From: Mytilus edulis
Taxonomy: Eukaryota > Mollusca > Bivalvia > Mytilida > Mytilidae
Length of the DNA stretch: 64,000 nt
Assembly: GCF_963676685.1 (NCBI RefSeq)
Contig: NC_092350.1
Coordinates: forward strand, 40,829,373 to 40,893,372
Direction of reading: 5' to 3'
Below the pieces are notes generated by a model that was not told where the DNA came from, did not search any database, and saw only the letters and a program-made list of their open reading frames with translations. The translations under genes were made by a program, and so were the position numbers. Below, one piece after another: positions 11,042-21,880 of the stretch (position 1 is its first letter; each line of letters opens with the position of its first letter).

Positions 11042-11545
11042 GTGACCCGAAAGAATGGAATCGAAAGATACAATGGAGTAGTGGTAGTCCAACTTAAAGA
11101 CAACGAACAGAAAAAGGACATTTTCAAGAACAAACGTAACTTAAAGAATAACCCAGCTTATAAAAAAGTATATATTGACAATGATCTACCAGTAGAAACA
11201 AGAATGTTCCAGGGCAACGTCAGGACTTTACTCAAAGAAATCGGAAAAGAAAATGAGTTGGTCTTTGTCGGAAACAGACTCGTTCAAAAACGCCAATAGG
11301 ACAGATTGCGGTGTGGAGTATGGAACTGTCGCAGATGGTCGATAAAAGATAATGACAACGCTCGATTTCGGAAACTTGTGCTTCAAAACACAGACTGCGA
11401 TATTTTACTGTCTGTGAAACTTTCCTTAAAGGATCACATAAACCAATCATCGACGGCTATACATGGATTTGAAATAATCGTGAAAATTTGCACATAAATG
11501 CTCAACGTGGGTCAGGTGGTGTTGGTGCCTTTTTTAAAACTTGCG
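11042..11545 (+). pseudogene. Non-LTR retrotransposon (LINE) fragment
   Basis: Two successive frames read like the join between the end of an ORF1-type protein and the start of an AP-endonuclease domain. The first ends near 11299 (KVYIDNDLPVETRMFQGNVR, then LVFVGNRLVQKRQ). After a frame change the second begins VWNCRRWSIKDNDN and includes LVLQNTDCDILL, and HINAQRGSGGVGAFF follows at about 11491-11535 in another frame. WNCRGW and the GSGGVGAF loop are typical of LINE endonucleases. Stops and frame changes show it is dead. The reverse transcriptase is absent. Confidence 0.7.
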
Positions 11546-11560
11546 AAGTACTGCATATCT

Positions 11561-13740
11561 AGGTGAAATAACTTAAAGGGTAAACATTATGAAATCGATT
11601 TCCACAACTTGAGGTAATTTATGATAAAATGACATCACTAAAAGAACAGAACCAGAATCAACCAACAACATATAAAACAAGTTGCTTTCTTTAAAAAAGA
11701 AAAGCAATACATGAACCTAAGACCGCTGACTGCCGGGTTACCAAAAGATTGTTGCTGAATTTGTGTTTGCTTTTGAATTGAAATGATTGACTGTGAATAT
11801 AAGAAGCCAGTTGAAAGTATATATTTACAGCTTCTATTTGAAAAGTTATTTTAAAGCTCGACTATTTTATTTATTACTTGGGAATGTACATAATTTTTCC
11901 GATTATAACCCTTTAGCAAATACTAATTTCTACTAACCAGATGACTTATGCAAATTGCACAAACCTACTCAGTTTGCTTTATAATGTGAAATTCTGGATG
12001 CATTTATTTTATATATCATATCTTTATATTTTGTTTCCTACATGAATGCCTTTATATTCTCAACTCGTATTTGAAGCTGTCTTTACTCATGGTAGATGTT
12101 GTATGCGGTTAAACCTGTGTTATACCTGTGTTGATTTGGACCTCTTATGAAGAGACTTATTTTGGTCTCATAAAACATCTCAAATTTTAAGGATTTCCTG
12201 ATTTTACTTAAATCAATTCAAACCTTCTACAGGGAAACTTAGTTTTGCCGAAGAATTTCTTAATTCAGAAGTTTATGAATACCTGTACACACTTTCAAAA
12301 TAACCAATTGATATAAAATAATATGTTAATATAAAAAGATACCAGAATTAAAATAATGTACGCCAGACACGAGTTCAGTAGATACAAAAAAAGCATCAGT
12401 GACGCTCAAATGAAAAAAGTTAAAAGGCTAAATACATTACAAAGTTAAGGAATCTATTCCTTGGGTAGACAATCCTTAGCTTTTCGACATATCCAGAAAT
12501 CAACGCCACTTTGCTTATTTGAATATTATACTAAAGAAATCGGATACGGGTCACGGAAATTACATTAAAAGGATAGGGAATTTTGAAAAAATGTCTGTTT
12601 TAATTTTAATTTAAGTGATAGACAGGTTGCCGGGGCAGAATATGAATATACACAACAATATACACCATTTAAACGAAACATAATGACTGTTGTTGCAAAA
12701 ATACAGGTTCCTGAGCTATTTTAAAAATCGAAGCGAAAGGCTTTTAACATTGCAGTGTAAAATACAGGCTAAAATGGCTGAAACGTCAAATTTGCAAACT
12801 TCGTGTTGAAAATTGGCTTGCAAGGTCATTACAAAAACAGGTTGCCGGGGTGAAATATGAAACTTGAATTTCCAAAGAATAAGCAAGTCCAAACCTTGTA
12901 TGTGTAGTCGTTGAACTCTAGGTTCCCACGTAAAATTAAAATGTCACTATTTCAAGAAGAATAAACTCACGAAAGCACGAAAAATTCACTAAATTCGCGT
13001 TCATTGTTTTGATTTTGACCGCCTGACAAGTTTACGGAAATATCAAAGTGATTGTAAATAAGGACTCTGTGACGGGCAACTTATAATATCCGTGTTTTAA
13101 AGATTTTAATGATATCAAGCCTATCAAGCCAGTCCAGTTCAAAGTACTATCACGTGGTACAATTCTCATTTACATATTATGAATATTAATTAGCAAAACC
13201 ACTACTAATTTCTGGCTATGAAAAGGTCAAAGTTTAAAATAGGACAGTGACTCAAAAAAGAAACAAAAGAGAAACAACTCGAGGTCAGAATACCGTTAGA
13301 AATGATGACCGTGCTTGAAAGTCACATGTGAAGCTCTTCCTGTCGTGTCCTGAATTTAGATAACAAAAACGAAAATAAGCTTTCACGAGTGAATTTAATA
13401 GTATTGCATGCAAATAGTATCTTAGCGCACGAAATAGTAAATAGAAAGCATCTCACTGATACTAAGGAAAAGAATACGCATTTGCATCATCACATATCTT
13501 AATCTTATAGTTGAATTCGAATGTCAAACGGCCTTCATTAAATGTTTTGACTCCGGGTTCATTGACATTTTATCCGGAATTTTTGAGAACGCAAACCGAT
13601 AGTGTGCTTTTGAAATGTGATCTATAATGTGAATGAATCAAGAGGTGTAGGATAGTTGGTCAACACAATGAATACAATTTTCAAAACCGTACCATATAGT
13701 ACAAATATGTAGATGCTATACGGTTAAACTATTAAAACAA
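11561..13740. other. No gene seen
   Basis: A 2.2 kb AT-rich spacer. The only structure noted is a short repeated phrase, CAGGTTGCCGGGG followed by AATATGAA, at about 12624 and 12839. Confidence 0.5.
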
Positions 13741-14700
13741 ACAAACAAAAATTGAATTTAAATTTTATAAAAAAAAAACTAACGTTCCTGTTAGTATTTT
13801 TTTTTCAAATTCTTTTGAATATATATAATATCAATAAACACGAACGTCAAGTATTTACGGATGGACAGTTTATTTATCGAATGAATCTACTTTTAAATTC
13901 TAACATTCCACTATGTGAATATATTACTATACAAAATATAAGCAAAGACTTCTAAATCCATACTAAAACGGTATAAAATAATCAACATTATGGTTGTAAT
14001 TAAATATTGTTGTGATTATTGTAAATTATTTTTACGGTTGTTGTGAGTTGCAAAGATTTAAAATCATGTTTATGAATTGAAAACACACAACTACTTTTAT
14101 TCACGATTGTTTAAAATCTAAATATTTACTAAATTTATCTTACTTTCCGTTTTATGGATATATTACAATGCAAACAAATAAATAATAATTACTCATAAAA
14201 CCTATATAAATACTAAAATGGTACGAAATAATTAACGTAGAAATATAATGATAATTGTTTATAAACATTTTGTTTTGTAGGATGCAAGAATTTATTTAGA
14301 TTTAATTTTTATGTTTTCTTTACAAATAAATATTTAAAAATACCAAAGCAGGGTATCTTGTAATATTAAATACTTATTTCTAAATTGCAACTCTGAAAAT
14401 ATTCTGATTTCAATCATTGTTAGATTCTTCAGAAACATAAATACAGTATATATTTTGTATATATTTTCTTTGATTCCGATTGAATTAAATACTTTTGATA
14501 AGAATATTATCTTTCTGTTTTCCGATCTAATATTAATATTTTAACCAGAATTTTCTCTCCCGTAATTCTATGATTAAATACACACTCAGTATCCTGTGGT
14601 TAAATCTTCAAACATAATTAGTTCACATGTTATCGAGACAACATACAATACCACGTTATAATTGACCCAGATACACACAGTGTACAGTGGTCGTTTTAAA
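13741..14700. other. Very AT-rich tract with loose direct repeats
   Basis: Blocks near 13960 and 14210 share ATACTAAAAYGGTAYRAAATAATYAAC-type wording and similar following sequence about 250 bp apart, suggesting an old tandem duplication. No coding signal. Confidence 0.45.
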
Positions 14701-14880
14701 ACAAATATAATTGCGTCGTCAAGGACCATCAAGGGACCATATCAAAGACGTAGATAACAACCTGTTAAGACCTGTATAAATGACCGAAAACTTTCGAGAC
14801 GTTCCGAGAATTTTATTCTGACTTCCGGCCGAGAGATATCGAGTGGCCCATAGACACATCCAAAACTCGCCAATATATAA

Positions 14881-14906
14881 GCATGAACCCCTCAGGGGGT
14901 TCATGC
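14881..14906. other. Perfect 11-bp hairpin
   Basis: GCATGAACCCC and GGGGTTCATGC form a perfect 11-bp stem around a TCAG loop. It stands alone in AT-rich DNA about 250 bp past tyrosinase exon 2, within the next intron if the gene continues leftward. No known family was recognised. Confidence 0.6.
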
Positions 14907-14984
14907 AAAAACGAATGAAACTTACAAAAATTAATCGAAGTCAAAAACCCTCTTTGAGTAACGTCGTGTTGTAAGAACATCGTG

Positions 14985-15095
14985 CACAGCGTTTATGGAT
15001 TAAAAAGGTATATCTTTTCGTTTCTACTGTCTATCCTAGTTTTAGATTTATGAGTTTGACTGTCCCTTTGGTGTCTTTCGTCCCTCTTCTATAAT
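14985..15095 (+). repeat. Interspersed repeat 3' fragment
   Basis: Ends with ATGAGTTTGACTGTCCCTTT and GGTGTCTTTCGTCCCTCTTC, wording I associate with the 3' part of a common mussel repeat. A related minus-strand piece (AAACGGGTAATTAAAACTCA) lies at about 15520-15610. Confidence 0.5.
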
Positions 15096-15155
15096 TAGTA
15101 AACTAACAACAGGTATGTAGCATATATATGTTAGGAAACAGACATGAATACTGAC

Positions 15156-16048
15156 CGTAAGGTATAGTATCTATGCCATCCAAAGAAATTTGGGCCGTAA
15201 TGAACAGAGTAAACTGCTCGTTTGGTGTGAAAGTCGGCAAACCAATCATAGACATTCGGTTCTTTACTCTGTAAAAGTAAAAAAGCTCTGTAAATTTCGA
15301 AAAATATTTTGTGCATTTATTATTCGGATTTTTTGATAACGGACAAAAACGCAACTTTAAGGATTCCGATGTCAGAAAAATTCTGCATACAGCTATATCT
15401 ACATGTATCTGATATCAGAATACGAGTTATTATTATTGCAAAACTCATCCAGTCAGATTAATTGCATTAATTAAAATGTCAAAAACATTTCTGAATTTAC
15501 AGTTATTATTATCAATATTTATTGTACGACACAAAAAGAAGCAAAATATACCAAACGGGTAATTAAAACTCATACGTCGAAAACAAACTGACAACGTTAC
15601 GATACAATTTAAATAAATATCTCCAATAACGATGTCGTTATTACAAAACATTGAATTAATGCCCAAGTTTTATATCATCAACCCCGACCAATTAATTCTA
15701 AACGGTCATCTTATCACAAATCAAAACTTACTTTGTCTTTTTAAGAGCATTTATAGCGTCCCAAATCTCATTGCGTTCCATTTTTGAAAGCGACCTACAT
15801 TCACGGCGTACTCGTTTAAATGGATGCCAATAACAATCTTGGTGCCATGTCAACTTCATATCTTCTTTCTTTAAAGGTATCAGATCTGTACTGTTATCTA
15901 ACACGTCCAAAATGCATTGGTGTCTTGCCGTAGATGATTTGTTAGCACATTCGACAAACTGAGATGGTAAATCCACATTAACAATATTCAACAAAACAAG
16001 TTCGGCAATATTGAAAAGAAGAAGTGTGATCAGAGTAAACACCAGCAT
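15156..16048 (-). CDS. Tyrosinase-like protein, first two coding exons
   Basis: Mollusc-type tyrosinase (type 3 copper oxidase acting on phenols, often secreted for shell, periostracum or byssus chemistry). Exon 1 (16048-15732) opens MLVFTLITLLLFNIAELVLL, a signal peptide. It continues with a cysteine-bearing region (CANKSSTARHQC, QDCYW, RREC) and ends SLSKMERNEIWDAINALKKT, like the tyrosinase R-x-L-[ST]-x-x-ER-x-x-x-x-A-x-x-x-LK block. Its donor is ACAAA|GTAAGT at 15731. Exon 2 (15266-15156, acceptor TTACAGAG) joins in phase through Asn and reads KEPNVYDWFADFHT and VHYGPNFFGWHRYY, supplying three CuA-type histidines. A GTCAGT donor follows. An acceptor (TTTTCTATTTTTAG) lies 3 bases before the ATG, implying a 5'-UTR exon further right. 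No CuB exon (HxxxH...H) was found to the left, so it lies beyond large introns or is lost. Whether the gene is functional cannot be decided here. Confidence 0.8.
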
Positions 16049-16282
16049 TTTCTAAAAATAGAAAATTATTAATAAGCTTACTCTTTTTTATCGTCCTGAG
16101 ATTGATACTATAGTAAAGTACACGTTCTGTCGTAAATTATTCTACAAAAAATATTATGATTGATCAATGACCTTTTCAAAATTCGACGTCAAAATTGTTA
16201 TCTCAAAGATGGTGGAGCAGACACTACAACTAAAATTCTTAGGATATAAGTAAAAATAAACAAACAATTAAACACAAAAAAT

Positions 16283-16314
<32 letters not shown>

Positions 16315-16615
16315 ATTATCATCGACAAATATCCAGACATTTTGATTCCAACAAACTTTTACAAAGTTCAGATGGTAGTATATTTTCATTGTTTCGCGTT
16401 GTAGCTTATGTTAAAGAATGAAAATATTTGTTACTTAAGGTTCCTTCAAAACCCAATAAAATGTGTCAAAACAATTCGGTGCCACAAGTATTACAACATC
16501 TTACAAGAACTTGAAATGCAATTAATAAAAACAAGGTGGGAAAATTTAATAAATATTTGTAACTGTTGAAAAAAACCTAAAAATTATTATCTCTTTTTTT
16601 TTAATTAAAAATATA

Positions 16616-17730
16616 TTGTGTTGATATTTTTGGTAATGGTGTATATGTACGTTGTACCCAACAATTGTAATACCTTTTGGTACAATCTAGGGGGAGGCTC
16701 ACGGTAGGAGGCCGGAATCAACAACGGAAAGAAAACCAAACTAGAAAATCAAGAAATACGCTATTAATTTAATAAAGAGAACATCATTATAATTATAATA
16801 CAATTTCACAGTACAAATATTATAGTCAAAAATAAATTGAAAACAATAATTAAATATCACAATTCAAATTAAATATAATATAATAACAATAATAATTACC
16901 ATTAAATTAAACCTTTTTTTTAAATTAAAATATAAATTATTTATAAACTTTGTCTTATTTTTCCAAAGTAAAATAAAAATAAAAATAATTTTTAATCTAA
17001 ATTAATTCGAACACCAAGAGACTCACCTAGAAAATCAAGAAATACGCTATTAATGTTTTAGAGACTTGATTTCCTTATATACCAATTTCTAAGTGTCATA
17101 GAGGCCATGAAGCTGTTATTGTTAGTCCACAATAAATTAAAATAAGAGTGACCAAATATAGTTATGGTCCAGAACTAGGCCATAATTATCATTTATATAA
17201 AAGATGAGTTTTCTTTAATTTCTGTAATTTCTACTTTTGAAATTACCAAAATATGTTTCAAAATATATTCATTAATATTTTCTTAACCTTAATATAAAAC
17301 CATACACAACTTAGAATCTATATAAAAAATAATATAAAATAACATTATAAATTTTAATTAAGATATTGATGATACTAAGGTACTAGTTTGTGCCCTATTA
17401 AGTTTATCAAAGTTAATTTATGGACGTAAGTTGACCATGTCACTACTTGAACCATTGTCCGAAGTTTATGACTTGTTTGTTAATCCTTCACTTTCAAACA
17501 AAGATTTAAGTAGTATTTGTTCTATCAGAAAGTTATTTGACCAAAAGAAAGTTAGTTTGACCATCGTGAAGTTTATTTGAACTAAAAACAGGACATGAAA
17601 ATTTGGCCTTTACAGTATAACAGTTAAACAATAATTTGTTATAAAATATTTTTCACATTAAATTTTATATGCATTAAATATTGAACTATATGAAATCAAA
17701 AATGAAGTGCATTTTTCTATTACAATAAAT
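16616..17730. mobile_element. 1.1 kb insertion unique to left arm
   Basis: Sequence on both sides (ATTATTATCTCTTTTTTTT before, TATAAAATCAAAAAGATTTC after) is contiguous in the right arm near 63.21-63.24 kb, so this block is an insertion here or a clean deletion there. It is extremely AT-rich and non-coding. It carries one 28-bp direct repeat at 16741-16768 and 17027-17054 (CTAGAAAATCAAGAAATACG, then CTATTAAT). AAATATA occurs at both junctions and could be a duplicated target. No transposase or inverted ends were recognised. Confidence 0.6.
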
Positions 17731-17744
17731 ATATAAAATCAAAA

Positions 17745-18065
17745 AGATTTCCAATGAATGCCAATGAAACACCTCTCCGCCAGTGAAAAGCGTGACATAG
17801 AAGTTAATCAATTATAGGCCACTGTTAAACCTGCAACAATAAGCAAAACAATACAACATTGCAAACTATAAAAGTCCATGCGTTGACAAAAACAAACAAT
17901 TCAAATGAGAAAAGTAACAGTCTTATTTATGTTCAAAACAATAAACGACAAACAAACATGCCATACAGAAACACGCAACATCCACATAATCACTCCACAC
18001 TTTTGAAAGGCATATATTGCAGCAATACACCAGAACGAACTATAAAAACTAAATTTTTATTTTAA
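17745..18065 (+). repeat. GATGTGG-family repeat, diverged
   Basis: Contains TGCCAATGAAACACCTCTCC, CAATTATAGGCCACTGTTAA, CAATTCAAATGAGAAAAGTA and AAACAATAAACGACAAACAA, in the order of the abundant family. The reverse complement is in the right arm at about 62.87-63.19 kb. The 68-codon frame across it is a by-product of the repeat. Confidence 0.65.
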
Positions 18066-18439
18066 TGACAACCAATACATGTGCTCATCATGTCACGCAT
18101 CCAGAGCCTCTATTTAGTTTAACTCATCATGCAAGAACATCCAAAGCCCAAACATTCGAAAGCAAGGACCGGGATTGATAGTACTATAACACTTTAAGAG
18201 CGTTAGGTATGTGACCAAACATAGTTTCTTTCTATCTATGAATGTGAGTTTGGACATTAGTTAATCAATTCTTAATTTATAACGAAGATTTGAGAAAGGT
18301 ATTTTATAAATAATGTCAGTACCTAAGGAGTGAATATTTAAAGAGAGGCGAATGATACTAAATGAATAATCAAGCTCAGAAGTCGAAAACGAACTGACAA
18401 TGCCATTACAAAAAAGATTAAAGACAACCAGATTATCTA

Positions 18440-18760
18440 ATCTGAGGATACCCTCGGGCACGGTGGGTATGGTTGTCCTGCGAGAGAACGTTCTGTGCTG
18501 GTGATTTGGTCCTGTCAGGTGCTGATGGGTCCTGATTCTGTGATGGTGGGTTTGTTTACATTGTATCAGAACGGTAATAAAACGACTGTTTTGTTGCTTA
18601 ATTTTTCTCTGATGCGTCATAAGTACCATGTAAAGTATATTACAACAATATTATATAGCAAAAGTCGTTCAAGTTCGTTAAACGGAATTGTCCTGACGCT
18701 GTGCTGGTGATAAGAAAAACGGTCCTGGTTCTGTGCTCCTATGTCCTGGTTTTGTGCCTT
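18440..18760 (+). repeat. Dispersed TCCTG/GTGCTGGTG minisatellite block
   Basis: Phrases such as TCTGTGCTGGTGATTTGGTC, GGGTCCTGATTCTG, TGACGCTGTGCTGGTGATAA and GGTCCTGGTTCTGTGCTCC recur at irregular spacing. The same wording, including GGGTATGGTTGTCCTGCGAG, appears at 57.45-57.54 kb, 57.84-57.91 kb and inverted at 62.17-62.50 kb. The long frames here (18261-18629 minus, 18495-18710 plus) are on opposite strands of the repeat and I do not count them as genes. Confidence 0.55.
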
Positions 18761-19067
18761 TATATTTTAGTTAAAAGTGGCATATGTTCAAGATCATTGA
18801 TGCTGTACTGTTATTGACTAATTAACTGTTGTCTGCATTGACATTGTTTCGAATCTGTTTACTGTTATTATGAGAGAAAAAATACCCCTATTTTTTTAAT
18901 TTTTTTTTAAAATTAAATGTAATCTTATTTATTGGCCTGTTAATGGAACCCTTCTTGCCCCCTTTTGAGATAAGAAAATATGTTTACGATTTTCGGGATT
19001 ACGATCATTTTGCAAGATCACCAAAATACGTTGTAATTTATACAATACTTATATATATAAAGTAGAG

Positions 19068-19165
19068 ATGATGTGGTATGTTTGTTGTCAATGGACAAAT
19101 TTACATAAGAAACCAAAGGAAGTACGTGTTAAAAACCATACGTCATCGTACGACCTTCAACAATA
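19068..19165 (+). repeat. GATGTGG-family repeat fragment
   Basis: GATGATGTGGTATGTTTG with ACATAAGAAACCAAAGGAAG and CCTTCAACAATAACCCATGA. The copy in the right arm is inverted at about 61.78-61.88 kb. Confidence 0.55.
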
Positions 19166-19439
19166 ACCCATGAAATAAAAATGTAAAAGGTTTTGCATAA
19201 AAATGGAGAGCAAAAATATAGAACAAAGGACTTTCTGAGCGTTGGAATCATATGTCTTTAGCAGCTTAAAACACATTTTTTTGTGAACAATTTAGTGCTG
19301 ACTATAAGAATGACAATAGTGTTGCGTGTTTGGTTGTTTGGTTGTTTTTTTTTGGTGGGGGGGGGGGGGGGGATTGGGGGTAAGTTAGAGCGAGGTTACA
19401 GTGAAAGTTTTAAGCTTGGAATAGAACACACCATCTCGG

Positions 19440-19745
19440 TAGTAATGACTCCTTACTAAGATATTTCACTTCATCCATTTTTTTCTGCATTTTTTGATAT
19501 TGTGAATTCTTAGTATTATTATATTAAAATGTAGCCTTAATTTAAATTACAGACAGCCGAGTACGCATTTTACTTTCAAGGCGTGTTTACGTTGATTGTT
19601 AAAGTCCTTAAAACGGATAAATGGAAACAAAAATGTTTGATATATCTGGCTTTAGATTCAGTTTTTTAAATATAAATTAAGGCTACATTTTAATATAATA
19701 ATACTAAGAATTCACAATATCAAAAAATGCAGAAAAAAATGGATC
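19440..19745. repeat. Hairpin-forming element in left arm
   Basis: The stem from CATCCATTTTTTTCTGCA to GTAGCCTTAATTTA (about 19470-19546) is matched by its reverse complement at about 19675-19743, around a loop of about 130 bp. In the right arm the same loop is flanked by much longer stems. No target duplication was identified. Confidence 0.7.
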
Positions 19746-20842
19746 TCGAGCATTGCAGTCTATCAATTTTCTATACATTAATTTACCTGTTCAGTCGGAA
19801 ACCAGGTAGTCTCGATAACCCAGACGCATATTTAAATATAGCGTCTGGGGTGATTAACCGGACTGGTCAGATATTTATAGGGGGCGTAACAAATAATTAA
19901 ATATAGAACATATCTATAAATAGCACTTCCGTTATCCCCATTATATTTAAAAAATAATAATAACAACAGTAAACAGTGTAACGTTACATGTATATGTGAC
20001 TATTAAAACTGACATTCTTGTAGCTGATCCTATGTTGCCCAACTTGCAGATGGGCAATTTTAAAAGAACGATAAAAAACTGTAATTAGCGGCGATCTTTT
20101 TTTCTGAATTTTTGTCACATGTAAAAAAAAAATTAAAGACATGATTTTTTTTCGTGGGAAAAATTTGGTTGATTATATCATATATATAAGGAAACACTGT
20201 AGCATGACTGTATAGTGCACTCCTTATAACAAGTTCTGGATCCGCCACTGGTCGTGTATAGAGGATATACCACGCTCTCTGTGCGCTAAGAGAGGGATCC
20301 GTAGGTGGACCGTTGTACATAAAGCAATCCAATATACCTTAATTTTCTGTTGAGTTATAATTTCTCGAACATGTATCCCCAACGGGCTATAATTTAGGAC
20401 CTCATCTTTATAATTATTGTTATTTTTTTTCGTCCTGAACATTACCATTATTTACCACAAGACGATAACCAAGCAACCCAAAAGATCTATTTTTATATTT
20501 TAACACACCACGTTTAATATTCTCTTATCTTCATACTATAAACTACCATTTTTTTCTATTTTCATATTATAGCACACCACTATATATATTCTCTATTCTT
20601 TATATTGTATCACATCGCCCTGAACATGCATGAAATATTTGCCACTTGACGTTAACCAACCTACAGTCGGTATATTGTAGCCACGTTAGTCTGTATTCCT
20701 TATTTTTAATTTTTATCCATTTTTCTTAGTTTTGTCTCATTCTTATTTCTGTAAATTCTTGTTATAATTTATGCTTTCCTTTTTATAATAATCTTTCAGA
20801 TATCTGACGCACTTACCTTACTCGAAAAGCACACATCAAGTT

Positions 20843-21192
20843 CACAGGCGCTTGGGTCTATGATACAGAATTTTTTTTAAATATTTTTTTTATTAAAATA
20901 TTCAATTTTCTATATTTATAATACATATCTATCACTTCTGTGCATGTCTCACCTAGTTTCGAGTGATTTAAACGACCCAGAGAAAATACCCAATTTTACT
21001 ATCCATACAAAGAAACAAATTCTTAGTATGGATAGTAAAATTGGGTATTTTCTCTGGGTCGTTTAAATCACTCGAAACTAGGTGAGACATGCACAGAAGT
21101 GATAGATATGTATTATAAATATAGAAAATTGAATATTTTAATAAAAAAAAAAAATTAAAAAAAAATCTGTATCATAGACCCAAGCGCCTGTG
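20843..21192. mobile_element. 350-bp hairpin MITE with 8-bp TSD
   Basis: Two almost perfectly complementary arms (20843-21008 and 21026-21192) surround a 17-base loop. Ends are CACAGGCGCTTGGGTC and its complement. The direct repeat ATCAAGTT flanks it at 20835-20842 and 21193-21200. The second unit of the surrounding dimer has an uninterrupted site (ATCACGTT at about 24888), showing the state before insertion. The 8-bp duplication and CA-rich end fit a non-autonomous hAT-type element. Confidence 0.85.
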
Positions 21193-21714
21193 ATCAAGTT
21201 ACGTTTATGGAAAGAAAAACAACTCTAAGATTACAATGTAAAAAACCCTGCTTAACAACTTATCACTGGCAGATCAGTGAGATCACACAATGAGTCAACT
21301 CAATTTTTATTTACAAAATTAACTGATCTTAAAATTGCTAACGACAGCATAGTCTGAATGTTTCACCAATAATCTATATCGCCTAATCCTTTTGGGAAGA
21401 AAACATTTGGGGACCAACCTTCACACAATACCACTTTGCCAGTCTCCGTGTCTATGAAGAAATACAGAAGTTAACCAGTCATTCATGAAACCATGCAATA
21501 CTCTTTGAATGCATGTTTGGATCAATCACATGGAAAAGATAGAATGGGATTTATCCCATACTGCATGCTAACTTATACAAAAAATAACTGAAAAGTGTAT
21601 TCTCCTACTACAAACTATTATAATATCCATCATGACTTTTGTATAAAAGAGCAGCTTCACAAAAACAGCAACTTCGAATTCTCCTGTTCATGTGAACCTT
21701 TATATAAAATAAGG

Positions 21715-21880
21715 AGATTGGTATGATTGCTAATGAGGCAACAACCCAGCAGAGTTCAAATGACATGGATATTCGCAAATATAATCACTGCTCGGCCTCC
21801 AATATTAAGAAAACTCCATACCATATAGTTAACTGAGAAGGGCCAGACATGTAAATGAGATACAACGCAAACATGAAAAC
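21715..21880 (+). repeat. GATGTGG-related repeat inside unit 1
   Basis: GGAGATTGGTATGATTGCTA, GAGGCAACAACCCAGCAGAG and GGGCCAGACATGTAAATGAG belong to a relative of the abundant family. The same piece is in unit 2 at about 25430-25600, so it predates the duplication. Confidence 0.55.

Larger units (their letters stand above)
15826..19745 (+). repeat. Inverted duplication, left arm
   Basis: This segment and the reverse complement of about 61265-64000 are nearly identical over tyrosinase exon 1, its upstream region, a GATGTGG-type repeat, the TCCTG/GTGCTGG repeat block and the hairpin at 19.44-19.75 kb. The match continues past the window end on the right, so the true outer boundary is not visible. 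The left arm is about 1.1 kb longer because of an insertion at about 16616-17730. In this window the two arms point tyrosinase transcription outward, away from each other. Confidence 0.85.

Noticed and set aside
15131..15316. Alternative reading of tyrosinase exon 2 in the KNRMSMIGLPTF frame
   Set aside because: Using the acceptor two bases downstream (TTACAGAG) gives the frame with FHT, VHYGPNF and WHR and the correct phase with exon 1, so the alternative is a shadow.
18261..18710. 122-codon minus-strand frame and its 71-codon plus-strand shadow, repeated at 62.2-62.7 kb
   Set aside because: They overlap on opposite strands within the TCCTG minisatellite and have no start context, splice sites or known domain. 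The second copy exists only because of the inverted duplication.
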